This document shows positions 20,889 through 30,501 of a DNA stretch of 64,000 nucleotides, in pieces. The notes under the pieces were generated by a model. That model searched no databases and was not told the origin of the DNA. It was given only the letters and a program-made list of their open reading frames with translations. This DNA is from Rhodobacterales bacterium HKCCE2091 (lineage in GTDB: Bacteria > Pseudomonadota > Alphaproteobacteria > Rhodobacterales > Rhodobacteraceae), in assembly GCA_015689685.1 (NCBI GenBank), contig WVSL01000003.1, forward strand, positions 354,173 to 418,172, written 5' to 3'. The position numbers and the translations under genes were made by a program. Position 1 is the stretch's first letter. Every line of letters starts with the position of its first letter.

Positions 20889-21512
20889 TTAAGGGAAAAG
20901 GCGGCAAATTGTCCACTCCCCTGTCGAAGTGACGCGACGCCATTTGAAGCGATCGTGCAGGCGGTGTTCCGCGTCTGCCCAGAACTCGAACTCCTCCGGC
21001 ACCAGCCGGAAGCCGCCCCAATGCGGCGGGCGGTCCGGTTCGGACCCGTGTTCCGCGCGCGCGGCGGCGACCGCCTCGACCAGCTTCGCCCGGCTTTCAA
21101 GGGGTTCGGACTGCCGCGAGGCCCAGGCCCCGACGCGGCTGTCGGGATGGCGCGAGGCGAAGTAGGCATCGGCCTGCGCGCCCCCGACGCGTTCGAACCG
21201 GCCACGGGCGCGCACCTGCCGGCGCAGGCTTTTCCAATGCAGAACGACTGCGCCCTTGCCCGTCGCGTCGATTTCCGCCGCCTTGGCCGACCCGTAGTTC
21301 GTGTAGAAGACCAGCCCGCCGCCGCCCTGCCCGTCCGACTCGATCTCCTTCAGGAGAACGATACGCACGTTCGGCAGCCCGTCTGCATCGACGGTCGCCA
21401 ACGCCATGGCGTTCGGATCGTTCGGTTCCACCGGGCCGGCCTCGTCGAGCCAGGCCTGCGCAATGGAAAAGGGGTCCGTGCCAGCGAAGATGCCGCTGCG
21501 GTCGTCCTGCAC
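20889..21512 (-). CDS. pdxH: Pyridoxine/pyridoxamine 5'-phosphate oxidase
   Basis: FMN enzyme oxidising PNP or PMP to pyridoxal 5'-phosphate, the last step of B6 synthesis and salvage. Family features: [21 protein letters not shown], the FMN-binding [11 protein letters not shown] and [36 protein letters not shown], and the C-terminal [17 protein letters not shown]. The start is uncertain: the frame is open to an ATG at 21584, but homologous sequence begins near DRSGIFAG, so I place the start at a GTG (21512, 207 residues). Divergent from fabI. Confidence 0.9.
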   Translation of the reverse strand: MQDDRSGIFAGTDPFSIAQAWLDEAGPVEPNDPNAMALATVDADGLPNVRIVLLKEIESDGQGGGGLVFYTNYGSAKAAEIDATGKGAVVLHWKSLRRQVRARGRFERVGGAQADAYFASRHPDSRVGAWASRQSEPLESRAKLVEAVAAARAEHGSEPDRPPHWGGFRLVPEEFEFWADAEHRLHDRFKWRRVTSTGEWTICRLFP

Positions 21513-21662
21513 CGCGTCGTCCCGTCGATTATTGTCCCTCGTTGTCAAATAACATACCGGCATTTGGTCCTGCTGCAAGCGCATCGGGTGAACTTGAAGC
21601 GGTGAATTGGATGGCCTAAACCGGGGGCCAAGATGAAAAAACGGCCGGAAGGGACGTCAGGC

Positions 21663-22478
21663 ATGGGACTCATGGAGGGCAAGCGCGGGCTGATCATGGG
21701 CCTCGCGAACGACAAGTCCATCGCCTGGGGCATTGCCAAGGCCCTGGCCGCCGAGGGCGCGGAGCTCGCCTTCTCCTACCAGGGCGAACAGCTTCTCAAA
21801 CGGGTCTCGCCGCTGGCCGCCGAACTCGGCTCGGAGATCGTCGTCCCTTGCGACGTTGGCGATCCGGACAGTCTCGACGGGCTTTTCGCGACGCTGGCGG
21901 AGACCTGGGGCAAGCTCGATTTCGTCGTCCACGCGATCGGGTTCTCCGACAAGAACGAACTCCGCGGCCGCTACGTCGACACCAGCCCCGGCAACTTCCG
22001 CGTCACGATGGATATCTCGGTCTACTCGTTCACCGCCGTCTGCCAGCGCGCGGAGAAGATGATGCCGGACGGCGGTTCGCTGCTGACGCTCACCTATTAC
22101 GGCGCCGAGAAGGTGATGCCGCATTACAACGTCATGGGCGTCGCGAAGGCCGCGCTTGAGGCGTCGGTGATGTATCTGGCCGAGGATCTCGGCCGGCAGG
22201 GCATCCGCGTGAACGCGATCAGCGCGGGCACGATCAAGACGCTCGCGGCCTCCGGCATCGGCGATTTCCGCTACATCCTGAAGTGGAACGAGAACAACGC
22301 CCCCCTGCGGCGGACCGTGCACCAGGACGAGGTCGGCAAGTCCGCGCTGTACCTGCTGTCGGACATGTCGAGCGCGGTGACGGGCGAGGTTCACCATGTC
22401 GACTCGGGCTACAACGTCATCGGCATGAAGAACCCCGAGGCCCCGGACATGTCGCTGGAGAAGCGGAATGGGGATTGA
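21663..22478 (+). CDS. fabI: Enoyl-[acyl-carrier-protein] reductase (NADH)
   Basis: Final reductive step of each fatty-acid elongation cycle, using NADH. The 271-residue SDR-fold protein opens MGLMEGKRGLIMGLANDKSI with the cofactor loop, and the atypical catalytic pair Tyr-x6-Lys is seen in YNVMGVAK, with YYGAEKVMP upstream and RVNAISAGTIKTLAASGI after it. Start ATG at 21663 chosen because GGAAGGGA lies eight bases upstream; the frame extends to 21633. The gene overlaps the LysE-type gene by 11 nt. This is the triclosan/isoniazid target class. Confidence 0.95.
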   Translation: MGLMEGKRGLIMGLANDKSIAWGIAKALAAEGAELAFSYQGEQLLKRVSPLAAELGSEIVVPCDVGDPDSLDGLFATLAETWGKLDFVVHAIGFSDKNELRGRYVDTSPGNFRVTMDISVYSFTAVCQRAEKMMPDGGSLLTLTYYGAEKVMPHYNVMGVAKAALEASVMYLAEDLGRQGIRVNAISAGTIKTLAASGIGDFRYILKWNENNAPLRRTVHQDEVGKSALYLLSDMSSAVTGEVHHVDSGYNVIGMKNPEAPDMSLEKRNGD

Positions 22479-23076
22479 GCACGTCGTCGCCTTCAACGTC
22501 GCGCTTCTCGCCTCGATCGCCAGCCCCGGCCCCTCGCTTCTCTACCTGACCCGCACCACGCTCGCCCACGGGCGCGGCGCCGGGATCGCGGCCGCTCTCG
22601 GGCTCGGGCTGATGGCGGCGACCTGGACGCTGGCGGCCCTGCTCGGCCTGTCGACGCTGTTCGCGCTGGTGCCCTGGGCCTACCTGACCCTGAAGACGAT
22701 CGGCGCGGCCTACCTGATCTGGATCGCGATCCAGACCTGGCGCCACGCGGCGGAACCGGTCGGGGCGGCGGCCGAAGCGCCGCGCGCGCGGCGGTTCTTC
22801 GTTTCCGGCGTGCTGGTGAACCTCGCCAACCCGAAATCCGTCCTGTTCGCGGGCGCGGTGCTGATCGTGATCTTTCCGCCCGACCTGTCCGTGGGCGCGA
22901 GGGTCGGGATCGCGCTCAATCACCTGGCCGTCGAATGGGCGGTGCAGCCCGCGCTCGCCATCCTGCTCTCGACAGGGGCGGTGCGGCGGCGCTATCTCGG
23001 GCTGAAACCGGTGTTCGACCGGATCGCCGCCGCCGTTCTCGGCGCGCTCGGCATCCGGCTCCTGCTGGACCGTTGA
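22468..23076 (+). CDS. LysE/RhtB-family amino acid exporter
   Basis: A 202-residue inner-membrane protein with about six helices and the LysE signature near the N-terminus ([20 protein letters not shown], a form of the PGP motif) plus [20 protein letters not shown]. Members export basic or neutral amino acids and homoserine lactones; substrate not predictable here. The start ATG lies inside the end of fabI (11-nt overlap), so they are probably co-translated. It is followed 14 nt later by the gpt gene. Confidence 0.9.
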   Translation: MGIEHVVAFNVALLASIASPGPSLLYLTRTTLAHGRGAGIAAALGLGLMAATWTLAALLGLSTLFALVPWAYLTLKTIGAAYLIWIAIQTWRHAAEPVGAAAEAPRARRFFVSGVLVNLANPKSVLFAGAVLIVIFPPDLSVGARVGIALNHLAVEWAVQPALAILLSTGAVRRRYLGLKPVFDRIAAAVLGALGIRLLLDR

Positions 23077-23090
23077 GGGGGGAGGCCCGC

Positions 23091-23600
23091 ATGATCACGC
23101 CGCTGCCGCACGAAAAGGGCTTTCACGTCTCCTGGGACCAGATCCACCGCGACGCCCGCGCGCTCGCGTGGCGTCTCGACAAGCGCGGGCCGGGACCGGA
23201 CGGGTCCTGGAAGGCCATCGTCGCGATCACGCGCGGCGGCATGGCGCCCGCGATGATCATCGCGCGCGAACTGGACGTGCGGATGGTCGATACGATCTCG
23301 ATCAAGTCCTACAACCACCAGGACCAGGCGGAGCCGGAAGTGCTGTCGCGCCCGGACCCGGACGTGATGGGCGACGGCGAGGGGATCCTCGTGATCGACG
23401 ACCTGGTGGATTCGGGCAAGACGCTGGAAGTCGTCCGCGGGCTCTATCCGAAGGCGCATTTCGCCACCGTCTACGCCAAGCCGAAGGGCGAGCCGATGGT
23501 CGACACCTTCATCACCGGGGTCAGCCAGGACACCTGGATCTTCTTTCCCTGGGACATGGCGCTGCAATACGTCGAACCCTACCGCGGCACGTCGGGCTGA
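23091..23600 (+). CDS. gpt: Xanthine-guanine phosphoribosyltransferase
   Basis: Purine salvage enzyme joining xanthine, guanine or hypoxanthine to PRPP. The 169-residue product has the type I PRTase PRPP loop [13 protein letters not shown] (about 101-113), [19 protein letters not shown], and the C-terminal [11 protein letters not shown] typical of Gpt. The ATG at 23091 is preceded by GGGGGGAGG six bases upstream. Last gene of the fabI-lysE-gpt run, ending in a repeat/hairpin gap convergent with aroB. Confidence 0.92.
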   Translation: MITPLPHEKGFHVSWDQIHRDARALAWRLDKRGPGPDGSWKAIVAITRGGMAPAMIIARELDVRMVDTISIKSYNHQDQAEPEVLSRPDPDVMGDGEGILVIDDLVDSGKTLEVVRGLYPKAHFATVYAKPKGEPMVDTFITGVSQDTWIFFPWDMALQYVEPYRGTSG

Positions 23601-23630
23601 CGGTCCGGCGCGGGCGGATGGTGCGGGAAC

Positions 23631-23678
23631 GAGGGGCCGGCCCCTCGCGCTCCCCGGGATATTTTCGGGATAGAGAAG
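23631..23678 (-). repeat. Intergenic repeat element, copy 1 (gpt/aroB gap)
   Basis: Read on the minus strand it contains the core TCCCGAAAATATCCCGGGG followed by a perfect 16-bp palindrome with arms GAGGGGCC and GGCCCCTC (23631-23646). The same core-plus-hairpin plan occurs at 41121-41186 and 50840-50893. All three lie between convergent genes. Probably acts as a bidirectional transcript end. Confidence 0.7.
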
Positions 23679-23692
23679 GCAGGGCGCCCGCG

Positions 23693-24808
23693 TCAGCGGG
23701 CCAGCTCGTCCTGCAGAACCGAACGGACGGCCTCGGGCGGCACGTCGGCGGTGACGAAGGCCTCCCCGATGCCGCGGGCGAGGATGAAGCGGAGTTTCCC
23801 GGCCACCACCTTCTTGTCCTGCGCCATCAGCGACATCAGCGCATCGGCGTCCGGCAACTCGCCGGGGATGTCCCGGAGGTCGCGGCGCATTCCCATGTCG
23901 GCGAGGTGGGCGCGGAGGCGGCTCGGGTCCTCCTGCGCGCAGAGGCCGAGGCGGGCCGAAAGCTCGAAGGCGAGCGCGCAGCCGATCGCCACGCCTTCGC
24001 CGTGCAGCAGCCGGTCGGAATAACCCGTCGCGGCCTCCAGCGCGTGCCCGAAGGTGTGCCCGAGGTTCAGGAGCGCGCGGTCGCCCTGCTCGGTCTCGTC
24101 GCGGACCACGATATCGGCCTTCATCTGCACCGACCGGCGCACGGCCTCGATCCGCGCGGCCTCGTCGCCCGACGCGAGCTTCGGGCCGCAAGCCTCCAGC
24201 CAGGCGAAGAAATCCGCGTCGCCGAGGGCGCCGTACTTCATCACCTCGCCGTATCCGGCAAGGAAGTCGCGCGGGGTGAGCGTGGCAAGGAGGCCGGTAT
24301 CGGCCAAGACCAGCGCGGGCTGGTGGAACGCACCGACGAGGTTCTTGCCGTGGCCCGAGTTGATCCCGGTCTTGCCGCCGACGGAGCTGTCGACCTGCGC
24401 GAGCAGCGAGGTCGGGATCTGAACGAAGCGGACGCCCCGGCGCAGGATCGCGGCCGCGAACCCGGCGAGATCGCCGATCACGCCGCCGCCGAAGGCGAGC
24501 ACCACGTCGCGCCGCTCCACCCGTTCGGACAGGAGCCACTCGACCGTGCGTTCGAGGTGTCGCCAGCTCTTGGTCGCCTCGCCCGCGGGCAGGATCAGCG
24601 CCTCGGACGCGACCCCGCCGCCGGCGAGACCGGAGGCGAGCGCGGCGAGGTGCAGGCCGGCGACCCGCTCCTCGGTCACGATCCAGGCCTTCGGGCGCGA
24701 CAGGAGCGGCGCGATCTCGTCGCCGGCGCGGGCGACGAGGCCGGGGCCGATCCGCACGTCGTAGGCACGGTCGCCGAGCGGGACGTGGACGACTTCGGCC
24801 TCGCTCAT
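23693..24808 (-). CDS. aroB: 3-dehydroquinate synthase
   Basis: Second step of the shikimate pathway, turning DAHP into 3-dehydroquinate with bound NAD and a divalent metal. The 371-residue protein has GGGVIGDLAGFAAAILRRG and IPTSLLAQVDSSVGGKTGIN (NAD/substrate loop), AGYGEVMKYG, and the metal motif GHTFGHALE, all intact. The ATG at 24808 overlaps the aroK stop (ATGA), giving the usual aroK-aroB coupling. Ends 16 nt from an intergenic repeat. Confidence 0.96.
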   Translation of the reverse strand: MSEAEVVHVPLGDRAYDVRIGPGLVARAGDEIAPLLSRPKAWIVTEERVAGLHLAALASGLAGGGVASEALILPAGEATKSWRHLERTVEWLLSERVERRDVVLAFGGGVIGDLAGFAAAILRRGVRFVQIPTSLLAQVDSSVGGKTGINSGHGKNLVGAFHQPALVLADTGLLATLTPRDFLAGYGEVMKYGALGDADFFAWLEACGPKLASGDEAARIEAVRRSVQMKADIVVRDETEQGDRALLNLGHTFGHALEAATGYSDRLLHGEGVAIGCALAFELSARLGLCAQEDPSRLRAHLADMGMRRDLRDIPGELPDADALMSLMAQDKKVVAGKLRFILARGIGEAFVTADVPPEAVRSVLQDELAR

Positions 24809-25374
24809 GCGGCTTCCTGCAGGACCACGCCCGCCTCGGTCAGCAGGTCGAGCACCGCGCCGGTCGTGTCCTGCACCGACCAGCCCTTCTGGACCTCTAG
24901 GGTGAATTCCGCCTGTGCGTAGTGCGGCTCCCGCTCGGCCAAGAGCGCGGCGAGCGTCGCGCGGGGATCGGGCGTGCGCAGGAGCGGGCGGGTGTCGCGG
25001 TGGCGCACCCGCGACCACAGAAGGTCCAGGTCCGCCTTCAGCCAGACCACCGCCGCGCGGGCGGAGATGGTGGCGCGGTTGGCGGGCGACAGCCAGGCCC
25101 CGCCGCCGGTCGACAGCACGCAGGGCGGCCCGTCGAGCAGCGAACGGATGACGCGGGATTCCTTGTCGCGGAAGAACGCCTCGCCGTCGCGCTCGAAGAT
25201 CTCGGCGATGGACATGCGGGCGCGTTCCACGATGGTTTCGTCGGAATCCTTGAGCGGCACGCCGAGCCGGGTCGCCAGCGCCCGGCCGATGGCGGACTTG
25301 CCCGCGCCCATCATCCCGATGAGCACGACCGTCCGCCGCAGGCAGAGCCCCCCCCTTGGCATGGTTTCGCCCAT
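24805..25374 (-). CDS. aroK: Shikimate kinase
   Basis: Phosphorylates shikimate at O3 with ATP. The 189-residue product has the P-loop GMMGAGKSAIG (about 20-30), the DSDETIVERA shikimate-binding Asp motif, FRDKESRVI with the conserved Arg, STGGGAW, and the lid Arg in RHRDTRPLL. The start ATG is at 25374. An in-frame upstream extension to 25417 exists but lacks similarity. Divergent from a small membrane-protein gene. Confidence 0.94.
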   Translation of the reverse strand: MGETMPRGGLCLRRTVVLIGMMGAGKSAIGRALATRLGVPLKDSDETIVERARMSIAEIFERDGEAFFRDKESRVIRSLLDGPPCVLSTGGGAWLSPANRATISARAAVVWLKADLDLLWSRVRHRDTRPLLRTPDPRATLAALLAEREPHYAQAEFTLEVQKGWSVQDTTGAVLDLLTEAGVVLQEAA

Positions 25375-25490
25375 TCCGAAAAAACACCCTCCGCGCTGGC
25401 TTTAATCGCCGCCACATGGCTTATATTGAAACCAACCGGCGGGCAAACGCCGAACGCAGGCAGGAACGACGACACGAGCGGAGGACCAGG

Positions 25491-25625
25491 ATGGGGCGTC
25501 TTCTCCGGCTGCTTCTGATACTGGTGGTGCTGGCTCTCCTGGGCCTGATCGGCTATGCCTATTCGGGCTTCATGACGCCAGAAACCCGGGAAATCACCGA
25601 GCCGGTCGACCTAGATGGGGACTAA
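25491..25625 (+). CDS. Small single-pass membrane protein
   Basis: A 44-residue peptide with one hydrophobic helix (LLRLLLILVVLALLGLIGYAY, in part) and an acidic tail ending VDLDGD. The ATG at 25491 has GGAGG eight bases upstream; the longer open frame (from 25356) would add an Arg-rich leader without a binding site. It overlaps the next gene by 11 nt and starts the run leading to xerD. Function unknown. Confidence 0.68.
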   Translation: MGRLLRLLLILVVLALLGLIGYAYSGFMTPETREITEPVDLDGD

Positions 25626-27141
25626 CACGGGCCGTTTCGCGGCCATCCTCGCAATGCTCGCGGCGCCCGCCTGGGCGCAGGGCGACGCCGTGCCGACACC
25701 CAGGCCGGCGCCGGACTGGCTGTCCGACTCCATCGTCGCGCGGTCGAGCGACATCGCCACCAGCGCCCTGCCCGCCCCGATCAGTGCCATGCCGCTTGGC
25801 GCGGTGGAACTGGACGCGGTCGGCCTGCTGCCGTTTTCCGTGACCGGCCTGCCGCCGGACCTGTGGGGTCAGAGCGAGACCGGGACGCTGGTGCGCCTGT
25901 TCCGCGCGGTGCCGGTCGACGGGCTGCCGGCGATGCTGTCCTTCACCCGCACGCTCGCGCTGGCCGAACTGGTGCCGCCGGCCGACAGCAGCGCGTCGGA
26001 ACTGTTCCTCGCCCGGCTCGACATGCTGCTCGCGCGCGGCGCGCTGGAACCCGCCCGCGCGCTGGCCGAGCGGGCCGGGCCGACCGACCCGGAGCTGTTC
26101 CGCCGCTTCTTCGACGCGAGCCTCCTGACCGGGCAGGCCGAGCGCGCCTGCGCGGCGATGCGGGCGAACCCCGACATGGCGCCCGCCTTCCCCGCCCGCA
26201 TCTTCTGCCTCGCCCGCACCGGCGACTGGCCCGCCGCCGCGCTGTCGCTCGGCACCGGGACCGCGCTCGGCCACATCGCGGAGGACGACGCCGACCTGAT
26301 CGCACGGTTCCTCGACCCCGAGCTGTTCGAGGGCGAGGACCCGCTGCCGCCGGACCCGTCGATCACGCCGCTGTTCTACGAGATGCGCGCGGCCATCGGC
26401 GAACGCCCGTCCTCGACCGACCTGCCGCTCGCCTTCGCCCATTCCGACCTGTCGGACTTCGCCGGCTGGCAGTCGCAGATCGCCGCCGCCGAACGGCTGA
26501 TCCGGTCGGGCGCGATCGAGCCGCAGGAATGGCTCGCCATCGCGACCGCGCACCGCCCGTCCGCCTCCGGCGCGATTTGGGACCGGGCCGGGGCGCTGCA
26601 ATCCTTCGACGCGGCGATGCTCGCCAACGACGCCCGCGCGGTCGGCCGACTCCTGCCCGACACGGTCGCGATGATGGACGAGGCCGGGCTGACGGTCGCC
26701 TTCGCGGCGCTCTACGGCGAACAGCTGATGCGGTTGCCCCTGCCCGCCTCGGCCGAGGCGGCGGCGCACCGGATCGGGCTCCTGTCGCCCGCCTACGAAC
26801 GGATCGCGCTGCGCGCCACGCCCGGCAACCGGACCGAGGCGTTCCTGTTCGCGATCGCCCGCGGCGAGGCCGCGGAGCCGCCCGCCGGCAGCCGCGACCC
26901 CGTCACCGCCGCCGTCGCGCAGGCCTTCGCCGGGATGGAACCGCCGGCGCGCTACGCCGACCAGATCGAAGGCGACCGGCGGGGCGAGGCGCTGTTGCGT
27001 GCCGCGCTCGTGCTCCTGTCCGATGCCGCCGACAGCGACGACATCGCCGATGCGCTGCGGCTGTTCCGGGCGCTCGGGCTGGAGGATACGGCCCGTCGCG
27101 CGGCGCTCCAGATCATGCTGCTGGACGGGCGCGCGGCATGA
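25615..27141 (+). CDS. Exported helical-repeat protein, unknown function
   Basis: A 508-residue protein with a signal peptide (FAAILAMLAAPAWAQG). The rest is Ala/Leu-rich and almost wholly alpha-helical, with recurring pairs such as LARGALEPARALAERAG and DASLLTGQAERACAAMRANP that suggest TPR-like repeats. No catalytic motif seen. It overlaps the small membrane-protein gene before it by 11 nt and its stop overlaps the xerD ATG (ATGA), so it is in the same operon. A periplasmic scaffold is plausible. Confidence 0.8.
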   Translation: MGTNTGRFAAILAMLAAPAWAQGDAVPTPRPAPDWLSDSIVARSSDIATSALPAPISAMPLGAVELDAVGLLPFSVTGLPPDLWGQSETGTLVRLFRAVPVDGLPAMLSFTRTLALAELVPPADSSASELFLARLDMLLARGALEPARALAERAGPTDPELFRRFFDASLLTGQAERACAAMRANPDMAPAFPARIFCLARTGDWPAAALSLGTGTALGHIAEDDADLIARFLDPELFEGEDPLPPDPSITPLFYEMRAAIGERPSSTDLPLAFAHSDLSDFAGWQSQIAAAERLIRSGAIEPQEWLAIATAHRPSASGAIWDRAGALQSFDAAMLANDARAVGRLLPDTVAMMDEAGLTVAFAALYGEQLMRLPLPASAEAAAHRIGLLSPAYERIALRATPGNRTEAFLFAIARGEAAEPPAGSRDPVTAAVAQAFAGMEPPARYADQIEGDRRGEALLRAALVLLSDAADSDDIADALRLFRALGLEDTARRAALQIMLLDGRAA

Positions 27142-28073
27142 CCGGGGGCGACCGCTGGATCTCGGCGTTTCTCGATGCCCATGCCGCCGAGATGAACGCC
27201 GCGCGCAACACGCAGCTCGCCTATGGCCGCGACCTGCAGGATTTCGACGGCTGGCTGACCGGTCGCGGATCGTCGCTCGCCAGTGCCGACCGCGAGACGA
27301 TCGAAGCCTACGCCATCGCGCTGGAGGCCCAGGGGCTCGCCGTTGCCACCCGCGCGCGGCGGCTGTCCTCGATCCGGCAGTTCTATCGCTTCGCCCATGA
27401 CGAGGGCCTGCGCGACGACAACCCGTCGCTCCGGATCAAGGGGCCGGGCCGGGAACGGCGGCTGCCGAAGACCCTGCGCGTGGCCGAGGTCGACCGGCTG
27501 CTCGACGCCGCGCGTGCCCACGGCCGCAGCCACGCCGAACGGATGCGCAATTCCTGTCTTTTGCAGGTGCTGTATGCCACCGGGATGCGGGTGTCGGAAC
27601 TCGTGTCGCTGCCCGACAGCGCGGTGCGGGGCAATCCCGACATGGTGCTGATCCGCGGCAAGGGCGACAAGGAGCGCATGGTGCCGCTGTCGAGCGCCGC
27701 CCGCGATGCCATCGCCGACTGGCTGTCCGTCCGCGACCCAGAGGAGGAGCGCAAGGCCCGCGCCACCGGCCGCCCGGCGTCGCGGTTCCTGTTCCCCTCG
27801 CGCGGGAAATCCGGACACCTGACGCGGGTGCGGTTCTTCCTCCTGGTCAAGGAGATCGCCGTGCGCGCCGGTATCCCGCCCGACAGCGTGACCCCGCACA
27901 CCCTGCGCCACGCCTTCGCCAGCCATCTCCTGGCCGGCGGCGCAGACCTGCGGTCGATCCAGACCCTGCTTGGCCATACCGACATCTCGACCACCGAGAT
28001 CTATACCCACGTCCTCGACGAACGCCTGAAATCCCTCGTGCTCGAACGCCATCCGCTGGCGCGCGAGGACTGA
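27138..28073 (+). CDS. xerD: Tyrosine recombinase XerD
   Basis: Site-specific recombinase that with XerC resolves chromosome dimers at dif under FtsK control. The 311-residue protein has an N-terminal SAM-like core-binding domain (MNAARNTQLAYGRDLQDF) and a catalytic domain with all active residues: Arg in TGMRVSEL, Lys in RGKGDKER, His-x-x-Arg in HTLRHAFA, His in LLGHTDIST, and the nucleophile Tyr in EIYTHV. XerD is preferred to XerC on overall resemblance and length; a phage integrase is unlikely given the housekeeping surroundings. Confidence 0.93.
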   Translation: MTGGDRWISAFLDAHAAEMNAARNTQLAYGRDLQDFDGWLTGRGSSLASADRETIEAYAIALEAQGLAVATRARRLSSIRQFYRFAHDEGLRDDNPSLRIKGPGRERRLPKTLRVAEVDRLLDAARAHGRSHAERMRNSCLLQVLYATGMRVSELVSLPDSAVRGNPDMVLIRGKGDKERMVPLSSAARDAIADWLSVRDPEEERKARATGRPASRFLFPSRGKSGHLTRVRFFLLVKEIAVRAGIPPDSVTPHTLRHAFASHLLAGGADLRSIQTLLGHTDISTTEIYTHVLDERLKSLVLERHPLARED

Positions 28074-28095
28074 CCTGACCCCCATCTTCTGAGCC

Positions 28096-29397
28096 ATGCC
28101 CGATACCGCAAGTTTCGACCTGTCCTTCTGGATCTCGGCCGCCGCGATCCTGTTCCTGCTGATCTGCTCGGCGTTCTTCTCAGGCTCCGAGACCGCGCTG
28201 ACCGCGGCCTCGCGCGGCAAGCTGCGCTCCGCAGTGGACCGCGGCGACCGCGGGGCGGAGGGCGCGCTGCGGCTGAAGGAGGACAACGAGCGCCTGATCG
28301 GCGGCATCCTTCTCGGCAACAACCTCGCCAACATCCTCGCGACCTCGCTCGCGACCGCACTTTTCACCGCGCTTCTCGGCGAACACGGCGTGGCGGCGGC
28401 GACGCTCATCATGACCGCGCTGGTCCTGATCTTCGCCGAGGTGCTGCCCAAGACCTACGCCATCAACGCGCCCGAACGGACCGCGTCGCTGGTCGCGCGG
28501 CCGATCTCGCTTGTGATCGCGGTCCTGTCGCCGGTGGTGATGCTGGTCCGCGCCATCGTGCGCGGCGTGCTCAGGCCCTTCGGCGTCCGCATCTCGCCCG
28601 AGGCGCAGATGCTCTCGGTGCAGGAGGAAATCGTCGGCGCGCTGTCGCTCGGCCATTCCGAGGGCGTGGTGGAAAAGGAACACCGCGACCGCCTGCTCGG
28701 CGCGCTCGACCTGCACGAGCGCACGGTGGAGGAGATCATGCTTCACCGCTCCGGAATCGAGATGATCGACGCCGACGCGGAGCCCGAGGCGATCCTGAGC
28801 CAGGCGCTGCAAAGCTCCCACACCCGCCTGCCGGTGTTCCGTGCGGAGAAGGAGAACGTGATCGGCGTGGTTCACGCCAAGGATCTCTTGCGCGCGATGG
28901 ATAGGCTGATGCGGGGCGAGAACGCGCCGGGGCTGGCTGCCTTCAAGGTCACCGACGTCGCCAACCCGCCCTACTTCGTGCCCGAGACCGCGACGCTCGA
29001 CGACCAGATGCGGGAATTCCTGCGCCGCCACACGCACTTCGCGCTGGTCGTGGACGAATACGGCGCGCTGCAGGGGCTCATCACGCTGGAGGACATCCTG
29101 GAAGAGATCGTGGGCGAGATCGCGGACGAGTTCGACACCGAGGAAGCCCCCGATCTGAAGCCAGGCGCGGATGGCAGCTACCTCGTCGACGGGGCGATGA
29201 CGATCCGCGATCTCAACCGCGCCACCGACTGGAACCTGCCAGACGACGAGGCCAACACCATCGCGGGGCTCGTGATCCACGAGGCCCAGACCATCCCCGC
29301 CGTGGGCCAGCGGTTCAGCTTTCACGGCTTCCGCTTCGAGGTCGCGGCGCGGGAACGCAACCGCCTGACACGGCTGAAGATCCGGAAACTCGGGTGA
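28096..29397 (+). CDS. CNNM/CorC-family transporter (HlyC/CorC type)
   Basis: A 433-residue inner-membrane protein. The first ~175 residues form the DUF21/CNNM transmembrane domain (FFSGSETALTAASRGKL, LLGNNLANILATS, FAEVLPKTYAI); then two CBS domains (from about 205, with TRLPVFRAEKENVIGVVHAKDLL and FALVVDEYGALQGLITLEDILEEIVGEI), and a C-terminal transporter-associated CorC domain. The family moves Mg2+ or related cations. The gene overlaps the next one by GTGA. Confidence 0.92.
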   Translation: MPDTASFDLSFWISAAAILFLLICSAFFSGSETALTAASRGKLRSAVDRGDRGAEGALRLKEDNERLIGGILLGNNLANILATSLATALFTALLGEHGVAAATLIMTALVLIFAEVLPKTYAINAPERTASLVARPISLVIAVLSPVVMLVRAIVRGVLRPFGVRISPEAQMLSVQEEIVGALSLGHSEGVVEKEHRDRLLGALDLHERTVEEIMLHRSGIEMIDADAEPEAILSQALQSSHTRLPVFRAEKENVIGVVHAKDLLRAMDRLMRGENAPGLAAFKVTDVANPPYFVPETATLDDQMREFLRRHTHFALVVDEYGALQGLITLEDILEEIVGEIADEFDTEEAPDLKPGADGSYLVDGAMTIRDLNRATDWNLPDDEANTIAGLVIHEAQTIPAVGQRFSFHGFRFEVAARERNRLTRLKIRKLG

Positions 29398-29981
29398 GCC
29401 GCGACCTGACCATCGTGATCCCCGCCGCCGGCGCATCCAGCCGGATGCGGGGGGAAGACAAGCTCCTGCGCGATGTCGATGGCATGCCGCTGCTTCGGCT
29501 CGTCGCCACCCGCGCGTGCAAGGTCGCCCCGGTCCGCGTCGTGCTCGCCCCGGGCCAGGACGCGCGGGCCGCGGCGCTCGACGGGCTGGAGACGGAGATC
29601 GTGACGCTGCCCGAGCCCGGCGGCATGTCCGCATCGCTTTCGGCCGGGGTCGCGGGGCTGAAGACCGGGGCGATGATCGTTCTGGCCGACATGCCCGAGG
29701 TGACGGCTGAGGACATGGCGACCCTTGCCGCGCTCTGGCGCGCGGGCGCGGCCCCGATCCTGCGCGCGGCGGCGGAGGACGGAACGCCCGGCCACCCGGT
29801 GATCCTGCCTCCGGACCTCCTGCCCCGTCTCGCGAAGATCGACGGCGACCGGGGCGCGGCGGCGATCCTGAAGGCGAATGCCGGACAGGTCGCGCTCTAC
29901 CCGCTGTCGGGGCGGCGCGCGGTGACCGATCTCGATACGCCGGAGGATTGGGCCGCCTGGGAAGCCGGAAGGCCCCGGTAG
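29394..29981 (+). CDS. MocA-like nucleotidyltransferase
   Basis: A 195-residue NTP-transferase-fold protein starting with GTG that overlaps the preceding stop. It has the nucleotide loop AAGASSRMRGEDKLLRDVDG, MIVLADMPEVTAEDM (metal Asp), and GTPGHPVILPPDLL, all typical of MobA/MocA proteins that add CMP or GMP to molybdopterin. No molybdoenzyme genes are nearby, so the acceptor is uncertain; other members act on different small molecules. Confidence 0.84.
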   Translation: MSRDLTIVIPAAGASSRMRGEDKLLRDVDGMPLLRLVATRACKVAPVRVVLAPGQDARAAALDGLETEIVTLPEPGGMSASLSAGVAGLKTGAMIVLADMPEVTAEDMATLAALWRAGAAPILRAAAEDGTPGHPVILPPDLLPRLAKIDGDRGAAAILKANAGQVALYPLSGRRAVTDLDTPEDWAAWEAGRPR

Positions 29982-30501
29982 GCCGCGCCGTTCCAGCTAC
30001 GTCGGCGCGGCCCCGGAGATGATCGCGCCTCCCCGCACCGGCCGGTGTCGTCCTTCCCCGGAACGCCAGAGGCCCACGCGCGGCGCCATCGCCACTTTCG
30101 CCCATCCCCAGAGAGGGCAGTTTCTCGATATATTATCGGCCAATCCCGGCGGAGCGAAAACCGCCGACGGCCCGAATGAATCCGGCGCGGCTGTGGCGCG
30201 GACGCATGGTTCAATCGCGCCAAGCAGCGCCTCTGTTGCTCGTTTCGCGACAATCCTGCCTGTCGGGCAGGCGTTGTCCCCCGTGTATTATCCGGCATTT
30301 TCGGGACAGTATCCCGCCAAGGCACCAACTGTTTCCGATAAGGAAACTAATTACACGAATGTCCGCCACCTGCCCCCTCCCCGCCCTTCCCGGGAATCCG
30401 CGTCGGGGGCTTGACGTAGGGGTAAGCAGATGACCCGCGGCCGCGACTCGGGGCCGATACGCCCGGCCACCGCAGCGGCACAGTTCGGAATGAAGACGTG
30501 C
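29982..30501. other. Structured, gene-free gap before tRNA-Leu
   Basis: No credible coding region. The stretch 30100-30360 is markedly less GC-rich than its surroundings and carries several hairpins, including GTTTCC/GGAAAC around GATAA (30331-30347), CCTGCC/GGCAGG near 30255-30271, and GGCGG/CCGCC near 30150-30168. Possible small-RNA locus or the 3' end region of tRNA-Leu, but I cannot match it to a known RNA. Confidence 0.4.

Noticed and set aside
30019..30433. Two overlapping plus-strand frames in the gap before tRNA-Leu
   Set aside because: No ribosome site, composition unlike neighbouring genes, and hairpins run through them.
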